This document shows, piece after piece, positions 23,990-31,149 of a DNA stretch of 63,370 nt (its first letter is position 1; every line of letters starts with the position of its first letter). The notes beneath the pieces are model-generated. The model was given only the letters and a program-made list of their open reading frames with translations, was not told the origin of the DNA and ran no database searches. A program made the translations under genes and the position numbers. This DNA comes from JAJYLM01 sp964547905 (lineage in GTDB: Bacteria > JAMCPX01). The stretch is from positions 1 through 63,370 of the forward strand of contig CAZJPN010000029.1 of the NCBI GenBank assembly GCA_964547905.1, written 5' to 3'.

Positions 23990-24460
23990 ATGTCGAGAAA
24001 AAAGAAAGTTATACATGAGTTTGTTTTACCCGAGGTAGGATATAACGAAATATTGACGGCTAAATTTATTAGATATATTATGAAGCAGGGAAAGAGGATC
24101 ACGGCTCAGAGAATATTCGATGCAGTTCTCGATGAATTGAAATTGAAGAAACAAGATGATCCGGTAAACGTATTTGTTAAGGCTGTTGATAATGTAAAAC
24201 CAGTACTTGAGACAAGATCAAGAAGGGTAGGAGGGGCAACATATCAGGTACCGGTAGAGGTACGTGAAAATAGGAAGATAGCCCTTGCTTTTCGATGGAT
24301 TCTTCTGGCTGCACGATCGAGATCGGAAAAGACCATGGTAAATAAACTTGCAGGTGAAATACTCGATGCTTACGAGAATAAGGGAAATGCGATAAAGAAG
24401 AGGGAAGATACCCACAAAATGGCAGAAGCAAACAGAGCTTTTGCGCATTACCGCTGGTAA
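23990..24460 (+). CDS. rpsG: Ribosomal protein uS7
   Basis: A protein of 156 residues, normal length. It nucleates assembly of the 30S head by binding 16S rRNA. Recognised by MSRKKKVIHEFVLPE, the IMKQGKRITAQRIFDAVL helix, GGATYQVPVEVR and the MAEANRAFAHYRW ending. It is 10 bases after rpsL and clearly in the same operon. Confidence 0.97.
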   Translation: MSRKKKVIHEFVLPEVGYNEILTAKFIRYIMKQGKRITAQRIFDAVLDELKLKKQDDPVNVFVKAVDNVKPVLETRSRRVGGATYQVPVEVRENRKIALAFRWILLAARSRSEKTMVNKLAGEILDAYENKGNAIKKREDTHKMAEANRAFAHYRW

Positions 24461-24514
24461 TATTCAAGGCAAGCAGAAATAATAACAGGAGCTTATTCTT
24501 TTAATAATTTCGAT

Positions 24515-26581
24515 ATGGATAAAAAACTTATAAGAAATATTGGTATAATGGCGCATATAGACGCTGGGAAAACAACGACTACAGAGCGAATTCTGTATTA
24601 TACCGGTGTAAACTATAAAATCGGCGAAATAGATGACGGGACAACAACAATGGACTGGATGGAGCAGGAAAGGGAACGCGGTATTACAATTACATCCGCA
24701 TCAACCACAGCGATATGGAAGGATCATCAGATAAATATCATAGATACACCGGGTCACGTGGATTTTACCGTAGAGGTTGAGAGGTCGCTTCGTATTCTTG
24801 ATGGTGCTATTGCAATTTTTGATGCAGTGAACGGAGTAGAGCCCCAATCAGAAACAGTGTGGCGTCAGGCAAACAAGTACAATGTGCCAAGGCTTGCCTA
24901 TATAAATAAAATGGACAGGGTCGGCGCGGATTTTAATATGTCGGTTGATATGATCAAGAAAAGATTGAACGCCAATCCGATACCGGTGCAGATACCGCTT
25001 GGCAAGGAAAGCGAATTCAAAGGTGTAATAGATCTTATCACCATGAAGGCTATAGTATACGATGAAGACACGCTTGGTGCTAAATATAGAGAGGTTGAAA
25101 TACCCAAGGACTATCTTATGGAAGCCGAGTTGAAAAGGGCTCATACCGTGGAAACAATAGCGGAGCTTGATGAAAAGCTAACGGAAAAGTATTTGTCCGA
25201 ATCTCCCATCACAGAAGACGAGTTGAAGCAGGCTTTAAGAAAGGCTACACTTGAATTCGGGGCTGTACCCGTATTGTGCGGTTCTTCATTTAAAAATAAA
25301 GGTGTTCAGCCGCTTCTCGATGCAATCGTTGACTATCTGCCGTCTCCGGCGGACTTACCTCCCGTAATAGGTAAGGATATTTCCGGTAAAGAGATGTCGA
25401 GGAAAATATCAGACGATGAGCCATTTTCTGCCGTTGCATTCAAAATAATGAACGATCCTTTCACAGGTCAGTTGACCTATATCAGAATATATTCCGGCGT
25501 ACTTCTATCCGGAAGCTATGTCTACAATTCTACAAAAGATAAAATGGAAAGGATTGGCAGAATAGTAAGAATGCATGCCAATGCAAGGCAGGATGTAAAG
25601 AAAGTAGATTCCGGAGATATAGTTGCTATCATAGGTTTAAAGTACACGACAACAGGCGATACTCTTTGCACAAAAGAACAGCCCATCATACTTGAATCGA
25701 TGGAGTTTCCAGAGCCGGTGCTTTCGATATCGATCGAGCCGAAAACAAAGGCGGATCAGGATAAACTGTCGGGTTCGCTCTATAAACTCGCGACAGAGGA
25801 TCCATCATTTAAATTGAGGGTCGATCAGGACACAGGACAGACGATAATATCAGGAATGGGAGAATTACATCTCGAAATTATTATTGACAGGCTTAAGAGG
25901 GAGTATGGTGTTGAGGCGAATGTCGGCAAGCCCATGGTTGCATATAAAGAAACAATTACAAAAGAAGCAGGTGCAGAGGGCAAGTATATAAAACAAACAG
26001 GTGGAAGAGGTCAATACGGACATGTCGTTTTCAAGGTAAGACCTGTATCACTTGACAACGGTGTAAAATTCGTAAACAAAATAGTTGGTGGAGCGATTCC
26101 AAGAGAATATATACCCGCTATCGAAAAGGGAGTCAAAGAAGCGGCTGAAAACGGTGTACTCGGCGGGTATCCGGTTCTTGGTATTGAGGTAGAGGTTTAC
26201 GATGGTTCATACCATGAAGTAGATTCATCGGAGATGGCTTTTAAAATAGCGGCTTCAATGGCTTTTAAGGATGCTGTAAGTAGTGCTGCCCCTGTTTTGC
26301 TTGAGCCGATTATGAAGGTTGAGGTCACCGTTTCTGAAGAGTCCATGGGTGAGGTAATAGGAGATTTAAGTTCAAGACGTGGAAAAATAATGGGTATGGA
26401 AATGCGATTGAATATGCATATTATAAGGGCAGAGGTTCCGTTATCGGAGATGTTCGGTTATGCTACCGATCTGCGTTCAAATACTCAAGGAAGAGGCGTG
26501 TTTACAATGGAATTTTCTCATTATGAAGCGGTACCGGCAGCTATTGCTTCCGGCATTCTCGAGAAGTTACAAGGTATTTAA
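24515..26581 (+). CDS. fusA: Elongation factor G
   Basis: A protein of 688 residues. This GTPase moves tRNAs and mRNA during translocation and helps recycle ribosomes. It has the P-loop IMAHIDAGKTTTTER, switch II DTPGHVDF and the NKMD motif in INKMDRVGADF, plus domain IV with TGGRGQYGHVVFKV. The ATG at 24515 is the first start after a run without other starts. An AGGAG lies about 24 bases upstream, too far to be ideal. The single copy follows the usual str order. Confidence 0.97.
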   Translation: MDKKLIRNIGIMAHIDAGKTTTTERILYYTGVNYKIGEIDDGTTTMDWMEQERERGITITSASTTAIWKDHQINIIDTPGHVDFTVEVERSLRILDGAIAIFDAVNGVEPQSETVWRQANKYNVPRLAYINKMDRVGADFNMSVDMIKKRLNANPIPVQIPLGKESEFKGVIDLITMKAIVYDEDTLGAKYREVEIPKDYLMEAELKRAHTVETIAELDEKLTEKYLSESPITEDELKQALRKATLEFGAVPVLCGSSFKNKGVQPLLDAIVDYLPSPADLPPVIGKDISGKEMSRKISDDEPFSAVAFKIMNDPFTGQLTYIRIYSGVLLSGSYVYNSTKDKMERIGRIVRMHANARQDVKKVDSGDIVAIIGLKYTTTGDTLCTKEQPIILESMEFPEPVLSISIEPKTKADQDKLSGSLYKLATEDPSFKLRVDQDTGQTIISGMGELHLEIIIDRLKREYGVEANVGKPMVAYKETITKEAGAEGKYIKQTGGRGQYGHVVFKVRPVSLDNGVKFVNKIVGGAIPREYIPAIEKGVKEAAENGVLGGYPVLGIEVEVYDGSYHEVDSSEMAFKIAASMAFKDAVSSAAPVLLEPIMKVEVTVSEESMGEVIGDLSSRRGKIMGMEMRLNMHIIRAEVPLSEMFGYATDLRSNTQGRGVFTMEFSHYEAVPAAIASGILEKLQGI

Positions 26582-26606
26582 TAAAGGGTAGGAGGTAGAA
26601 AAAAAG

Positions 26607-27797
26607 ATGGGAAAAGCAAAATTTGAAAGGACGAAGCCGCACCTGAACGTCGGAACGATAGGTCACATAGACCACGGGAAGACTACGTTGACAGCGGCAA
26701 TAACGAAGGTATTATCAGAGAAGAAGCTTGCGAATTTCATACCATTTGATCAGATAGACAAGGCACCCGAGGAACGGGAGCGAGGTATAACGATATCGAT
26801 ATCGCATGTAGAGTATGAGACAGCGAAGAGGCACTATGCGCATGTGGACTGCCCGGGGCATGCGGACTACATAAAGAACATGATAACCGGAGCAGCGCAG
26901 ATGGACGGAGCGATATTGGTCGTGAGTGCAGCGGACGGTCCCATGCCGCAGACGCGGGAGCACATTTTGCTTGCAAGGCAGGTGGGAGTACCGTACATTG
27001 TGGTATATATCAACAAGGCAGACATGGTGGATGACAAGGAATTATTGGATCTGGTTGAGCTTGAGGTAAGAGAACTATTAACGCAGTACAAGTTTCCCGG
27101 GGACAAGGTACCGGTAATCATCGGGAGTGCATTAAAGGCATTGGAAGGGGACAAGAGTGAGATGGGAGAGGGTTCGATCATGAAGCTGATGGATGCGATA
27201 GACAGCTACATACCCGAGCCTGCGAGGGAGATAGACAAGCCGTTTCTGATGCCTGTAGAGGATGTGTTCAGCATCAGCGGAAGAGGAACCGTGGTAACGG
27301 GCAGGGTAGAGCGAGGCAAGGTAACAGTGGGAGAAGAGATAGAGATAGTAGGTATAAAGCCCACGAGCAAGACGGTGGTAACCGGGGTAGAGATGTTCAG
27401 GAAGGTATTGGATGAAGGGCGTGCCGGTGACAACATAGGTGTCCTGCTGCGAGGTACGAAGAAAGAGGAAGTGGAGCGAGGGCAGGTAGTAGCGAAGCCC
27501 GGGAGTATAACGCCGCACACGAAGTTCAAGGGAGAGTTGTATGTACTGAACAAGGAGGAAGGCGGGAGGCACACTCCGTTTTTTACCGGGTACAGGCCGC
27601 AGTTTTACTTCAGGACGACGGACGTGACGGGGATTGTGAAGCTGCCGCAGGGAGTTGAGATGGTCATGCCCGGAGACAACATCACGCTCGAAGGCGACCT
27701 GATAGTTCCGATAGCGATGGAAAAGGGTGTACGGTTTGCCATCAGGGAAGGCGGCAAGACGGTTGGTGCAGGTGTTATTACGGAGATTATAGAGTAA
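26607..27797 (+). CDS. tuf: Elongation factor Tu
   Basis: A protein of 396 residues. It delivers aminoacyl-tRNA to the ribosome. The GTPase motifs are GHIDHGKT, DCPGHADY and, for the guanine-specificity loop, INKADMVDD rather than the usual NKCDMVDD. Domains 2 and 3 are complete, ending AGVITEIIE. GGAGGT precedes the ATG. Base composition differs from its neighbours: sampled 60-base lines run near 53-58% GC against about 40% in fusA, with ACG and GGG common. It is the joint between the str genes and the rpmG-secE-nusG genes. Confidence 0.97.
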   Translation: MGKAKFERTKPHLNVGTIGHIDHGKTTLTAAITKVLSEKKLANFIPFDQIDKAPEERERGITISISHVEYETAKRHYAHVDCPGHADYIKNMITGAAQMDGAILVVSAADGPMPQTREHILLARQVGVPYIVVYINKADMVDDKELLDLVELEVRELLTQYKFPGDKVPVIIGSALKALEGDKSEMGEGSIMKLMDAIDSYIPEPAREIDKPFLMPVEDVFSISGRGTVVTGRVERGKVTVGEEIEIVGIKPTSKTVVTGVEMFRKVLDEGRAGDNIGVLLRGTKKEEVERGQVVAKPGSITPHTKFKGELYVLNKEEGGRHTPFFTGYRPQFYFRTTDVTGIVKLPQGVEMVMPGDNITLEGDLIVPIAMEKGVRFAIREGGKTVGAGVITEIIE

Positions 27798-27818
27798 AAA
27801 TAACCGAGGATAAAAAAA

Positions 27819-27968
27819 ATGAGAACAATGATTATATTGGCATGTACCGAGTGTAAAAACAGAAACTATATGACTTCCAAGAATAAAAAAACTACACCGG
27901 ACAGAATAGAGTTGAAGAAGTATTGCCCACATTGCAGGAAACATACACCTCATAAGGAGACAAAATAG
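27819..27968 (+). CDS. rpmG: Ribosomal protein bL33
   Basis: A protein of 49 residues. It reads MRTMIILACTECKNRNYMTS at the start and KKYCPHCRKHTPHKETK at the end. The two pairs CTEC and CPHC form a zinc ribbon, so this is the zinc-binding (C+) form. GAGG lies about nine bases before the ATG. The stop TAG (27966-27968) overlaps the first two bases of the following tRNA-Trp, so RNase P cleavage would cut the message inside this stop codon. Confidence 0.93.
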   Translation: MRTMIILACTECKNRNYMTSKNKKTTPDRIELKKYCPHCRKHTPHKETK

Positions 27969-28039
27969 GTCAGTAGCTCAACTGGTAGAGTACCGGTCTC
28001 CAAAACCGGTTGTTGGGGGTTCGAGTCCCTCCTGACCTG
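27967..28039 (+). tRNA. tRNA-Trp (CCA)
   Basis: The acceptor AGGTCAG pairs with CTGACCT. The anticodon arm is CCGGT-CTCCAAA-ACCGG with anticodon CCA. The T-arm is GGGGG-TTCGAGT-CCCTC with one G-U pair. The discriminator is G, and CCA is not encoded, unlike the two valine tRNAs. tRNA-Trp between rpmG and secE is a common arrangement. Confidence 0.94.
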
Positions 28040-28059
28040 AACTTATACAGGACATAATT

Positions 28060-28263
28060 ATGGAAAATGAGTTAAATTTTACGGAAAAATTGAAAGGCTT
28101 CTTTAATGAAGTAATGGCGGAGTTAAAAAAAGTTACCTGGCCCACAAGAAAACAGGTTACAACATCAACAATTGTTGTTATAATTGTTGTTATTTTAACC
28201 GCTTTATATCTCAACGTGGTAGATCTTGGTTTTAGCTATCTTATAAGCTTGATATTCAGATGA
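28060..28263 (+). CDS. secE: Preprotein translocase subunit SecE
   Basis: A protein of 67 residues with one membrane helix, the short single-span form. SecE clamps SecY in the plasma membrane. The amphipathic helix FFNEVMAELKKVTWPTRKQV is the family hallmark, followed by the hydrophobic TIVVIIVVILTALYL. The ATG lies 20 bases after tRNA-Trp. The end overlaps nusG by four bases (ATGA), so the two are coupled. Confidence 0.95.
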   Translation: MENELNFTEKLKGFFNEVMAELKKVTWPTRKQVTTSTIVVIIVVILTALYLNVVDLGFSYLISLIFR

Positions 28264-28793
28264 AGTGGTACGTAGTTCATACATATTCCGGATATGAAGA
28301 AAAGATAAAGACAGGTCTTCTTGCCAAGATCAAAGGACTTGGTAAAGATAATCTTTTTGGAGATATACTTGTTCCCCAGGCGGATGTTATAGAGATTGTA
28401 AACGGTGTAAAGAAGAAGTCTAAACAAAAGTTTTTTCCCGGATACATTCTTATACAGTTGGAACCTACGGAAGAGGCATTTCATATTGTAAAATCAACAC
28501 CCATGGTTACCGGATTTGTAGGTGGAGGAAAGGATATAAAATCAATACCTTCGGTACCGGACGAAGAGGTTAATAAACTTAAGGTAGAAATAGAGGAAAG
28601 GGCAGTAAAACCAAAGCCAAAGCTATCCTTTGAGACGGGAGAAAGTGTAAGGGTTATAGATGGACCATTTGCAAGCTTTAATGGCGTTGTGGAAGAAGTT
28701 AAAGCTGACAAGGGAAGATTGAGAGTGTTGGTTAGTATCTTTGGAAGATCGACACCTGTTGAGGTTAATTTTAATCAGGTTGAGAAGAATTAA
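28260..28793 (+). CDS. nusG: Transcription termination/antitermination protein NusG
   Basis: A protein of 177 residues. The NGN domain starts MKWYVVHTYSGYEEKIK and contains KKKSKQKFFPGYILIQ. The C-terminal KOW motif reads GESVRVIDGPFASFNGVVEEV. NusG binds the RNA polymerase clamp and couples it to Rho or to ribosomes. Standard place between secE and rplK. Confidence 0.97.
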   Translation: MKWYVVHTYSGYEEKIKTGLLAKIKGLGKDNLFGDILVPQADVIEIVNGVKKKSKQKFFPGYILIQLEPTEEAFHIVKSTPMVTGFVGGGKDIKSIPSVPDEEVNKLKVEIEERAVKPKPKLSFETGESVRVIDGPFASFNGVVEEVKADKGRLRVLVSIFGRSTPVEVNFNQVEKN

Positions 28794-28805
28794 AGGAGAA
28801 ATAAA

Positions 28806-29231
28806 ATGGCAAAAACAGCTATTGCTAAGGTCAAATTACAGATACCTGCTGGTAAGGCTAACCCGGCACCACCTGTGGGGCCGGCTCTTGGACAGCATGG
28901 TGTAAATATAATGGAATTTTGTAAGTCTTTTAATGCAAAAACAGCAAAGATGCAGGAAGGCTTGATTATACCGGCTTTAGTGACTATCTACTCTGACAGA
29001 AGTTTTAGTTTTATTACGAAGACTCCCCCTGCATCGGTCTTGATAAAAATGGCTTTGAAACTCGAGAAGGGATCGGGAGATCCGAAAAAGAACAAAGTAG
29101 GTAAGATTACCAAGAATCAGGTTATTGAGATAGCAAAGCAGAAAATGACGGATCTCAGTGCATACGATATCGATAATGCGGTTAAGATTATAGAGGGAAC
29201 GGCAAAAAGTATGGGTATAGAAATTATTTAA
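28806..29231 (+). CDS. rplK: Ribosomal protein uL11
   Basis: A protein of 141 residues. It forms the GTPase-associated centre on 23S rRNA with uL10. The signature is KLQIPAGKANPAPPVGPALGQ, followed by GVNIMEFCKSFN and a C-terminal rRNA-binding domain. AAAGGAGA precedes the ATG. Twelve bases after nusG. Confidence 0.97.
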   Translation: MAKTAIAKVKLQIPAGKANPAPPVGPALGQHGVNIMEFCKSFNAKTAKMQEGLIIPALVTIYSDRSFSFITKTPPASVLIKMALKLEKGSGDPKKNKVGKITKNQVIEIAKQKMTDLSAYDIDNAVKIIEGTAKSMGIEII

Positions 29232-29245
29232 GGTGGTGTTAACCG

Positions 29246-29932
29246 ATGAGAATACATGGTAAAATTTATAATGAGGACGATAAACAGGTGGAGCGCGACA
29301 AAATTTATGATTTCAAAGATGGATTGGCATTAATAAAGAAGTTGAAAGACCATAAATTTGATGAGACAGTAGAACTTGCCGTTAACCTTGGGATAGACAC
29401 GAAACAAACCGATCAAAACATAAGAGGAACAGTCGTTCTGCCATTCGGGCTTGGTAAACAGGTAAAAGTACTTGTATTTACAAAAAATGAAAAAGAGGCA
29501 TTGGATGCCGGGGCAGACTATGCCGGTGCTGAGGAACTTGTTAATAAAGTACTTGGTGGATGGCTTGATTTTGATACGGTCATTGCTACCCCTGATCTCA
29601 TGGGGATGGTCAGTAAGCTTGGTAAAATACTCGGACCCAAAAAACTCATGCCAAACCCGAAGCTCGGAACGGTAACATTCGATGTGGCAAAGGCGGTTAA
29701 AGAAGCAAAGGCAGGGAAGATAGAGATCAAAAATGATAAGGGTGGAGTGGTACATCTTGTTATAGGTAAAAAGTCATTTTCTGAAGACAGATTAACGGAT
29801 AACTTCAATGCAATAATGGAGAAGTTAAAATCAATAAAACCTGTCTCGAGTAAGGGACAATTTTTAAAGAGTGCGTATGTATCGACAACGATGGGGCCGA
29901 GCGTAAAAATTTCAATTCAGACGTACAGATAA
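29246..29932 (+). CDS. rplA: Ribosomal protein uL1
   Basis: A protein of 228 residues. It forms the mobile L1 stalk at the E-site and in many bacteria represses rplK-rplA translation by binding the mRNA. The signature MGMVSKLGKILGPKKLMPN is followed by GTVTFDVAKAV. AAGGTGG precedes the ATG. No L1-type operator hairpin was identified with confidence in the short spaces around it. Confidence 0.97.
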   Translation: MRIHGKIYNEDDKQVERDKIYDFKDGLALIKKLKDHKFDETVELAVNLGIDTKQTDQNIRGTVVLPFGLGKQVKVLVFTKNEKEALDAGADYAGAEELVNKVLGGWLDFDTVIATPDLMGMVSKLGKILGPKKLMPNPKLGTVTFDVAKAVKEAKAGKIEIKNDKGGVVHLVIGKKSFSEDRLTDNFNAIMEKLKSIKPVSSKGQFLKSAYVSTTMGPSVKISIQTYR

Positions 29933-29956
29933 GCACAGATATTGGAGGTTTTTTTA

Positions 29957-30481
29957 ATGAACAGACAATCAAAAGGTCATGCTGTTTCGGATATAAGGGA
30001 AAAGATATTAAAATCGAAAGCCATATTTATAACCGAGTATAAAGGCATAAAAGTAGGCGAACTGACAAACCTGAGAAGAGAGTTGCGTGCCAAGAGTGGC
30101 GATCTTAAGATAGTAAAAAACACTCTTTTCTTGCTTGCAGCTAAGGGGGTACTGCCCGAGATAGAAGAAAAAGTTTTTACAGGTTCTACGGCTATTATGT
30201 TCTCATACGGCGATCCTGCTGTTGTGGTCAAACAGATAGTAGGGTTTTCTAAAAATAATCCTCTTCTTGTTATAAAGGGCGGTGTTGTGGATAATAGCTT
30301 TGTGGTGCCGGAGAAAGTGGTATTGTTTTCTACATTGCCGGAGAAAGAGGTACTTATCGGCATGCTTGTTAATGTACTTAGTTCTCCGATATCAAGATTG
30401 GTTTATACAGTGGCATCACCGATATCAGGGTTAATAACTGTTTTAAATGGAATAATACAAAACAAACAAACAAAAAATTAG
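29957..30481 (+). CDS. rplJ: Ribosomal protein uL10
   Basis: A protein of 174 residues from the ATG at 29957, chosen because GGAGG lies eight bases upstream; a reading from the TTG at 29942 would start inside that ribosome site. It holds the bL12 dimers on the stalk. Recognised by IFITEYKGIKVGELTNLRRELR and KIVKNTLFLLA near the N-terminus, and by the C-terminal helix ending SPISGLITVLNGIIQ. Confidence 0.95.
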   Translation: MNRQSKGHAVSDIREKILKSKAIFITEYKGIKVGELTNLRRELRAKSGDLKIVKNTLFLLAAKGVLPEIEEKVFTGSTAIMFSYGDPAVVVKQIVGFSKNNPLLVIKGGVVDNSFVVPEKVVLFSTLPEKEVLIGMLVNVLSSPISRLVYTVASPISGLITVLNGIIQNKQTKN

Positions 30482-30490
30482 GAGGTAGAA

Positions 30491-30919
30491 ATGGCTACAA
30501 AGGAAGAGCTTGCGGAGAAGAATTTAACTATAAGCAAAGAGGACATTCTCACTGTTATATCAAAGATGAATGTTCTGGAACTTGTAGAACTGGTCAAGGC
30601 ATTGGAAGATAAATTCGGTATTAAGGCTGCGGCAATGCCGGTAATGGGAGCTGCTGCTCCTGCAGCAGCTCAAGGTGCGCAGCAGGCAAAGCAACCCGAA
30701 GAGGAGAAAAATGAGTTTACAGTGACGCTTGCAGCGACCGGTGCTGAGAAGATCAAAGTCATTAAAGAGATCAGGGTAATAACGAATCTTGGTTTGAAAG
30801 AAGCAAAGGAACTCGTTGAAGGTGCACCAAAGGTTATAAAAGAAGGTGTATCAAAAGAAGATGCGGCAAAAATAAAGCAGCAGCTTGAGGCAGTTGGAGC
30901 AAAGGTAGAGATTAAATAA
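30491..30919 (+). CDS. rplL: Ribosomal protein bL12
   Basis: A protein of 142 residues, slightly longer than usual because of an extended N-terminus. bL12 dimers recruit translation factors. It has an Ala-rich hinge (GAAAPAAAQGAQQA), and the C-terminal domain shows EFTVTLAATGAEKIKVIKEIR and GLKEAKELVEGAPK. AGGAGGTAG precedes the ATG. It is separated from rpoB by 230 bases holding miniature repeat copy C. Confidence 0.97.
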   Translation: MATKEELAEKNLTISKEDILTVISKMNVLELVELVKALEDKFGIKAAAMPVMGAAAPAAAQGAQQAKQPEEEKNEFTVTLAATGAEKIKVIKEIRVITNLGLKEAKELVEGAPKVIKEGVSKEDAAKIKQQLEAVGAKVEIK

Positions 30920-30978
30920 CAATTAACATTTTCATACCTCATATATTTCCAAGTGGATGTTCTTTGAGAGTTTTTGCT

Positions 30979-31081
30979 CCATTAGAAAGCGCTGCCATAC
31001 GTGGTGGGGTTAAGCTAATATGATGGGTTTAAAAACTCTTGTAGAGAGGTCATGTTTTAGAACGACGTCCTTTCTAACAGG
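30979..31081 (+). repeat. Miniature inverted-repeat element, copy C, between rplL and rpoB
   Basis: The left end CCATTAGAAAGCGCTGCCAT and the right end ACGTCCTTTCTAACAGG match copies A and B. The terminal TTAGAAAG/CTTTCTAA pair is perfect over eight bases. It occupies the space where many bacteria place an attenuator or RNase III site between the ribosomal-protein and polymerase genes. Confidence 0.65.
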
Positions 31082-31149
31082 GTTTACTCCCGAAGGCTGT
31101 GGTGTGTTTTGATTTACTATTTTATTCTTCTACGGAGGTAATTAATATT

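Noticed and set aside
27132..27953. Long minus-strand frame (273 codons) opposite tuf and rpmG
   Set aside because: It is antisense to a certain tuf. Its translation is rich in His, Arg, Leu and Tyr with no conserved block, a product of tuf's codon bias.
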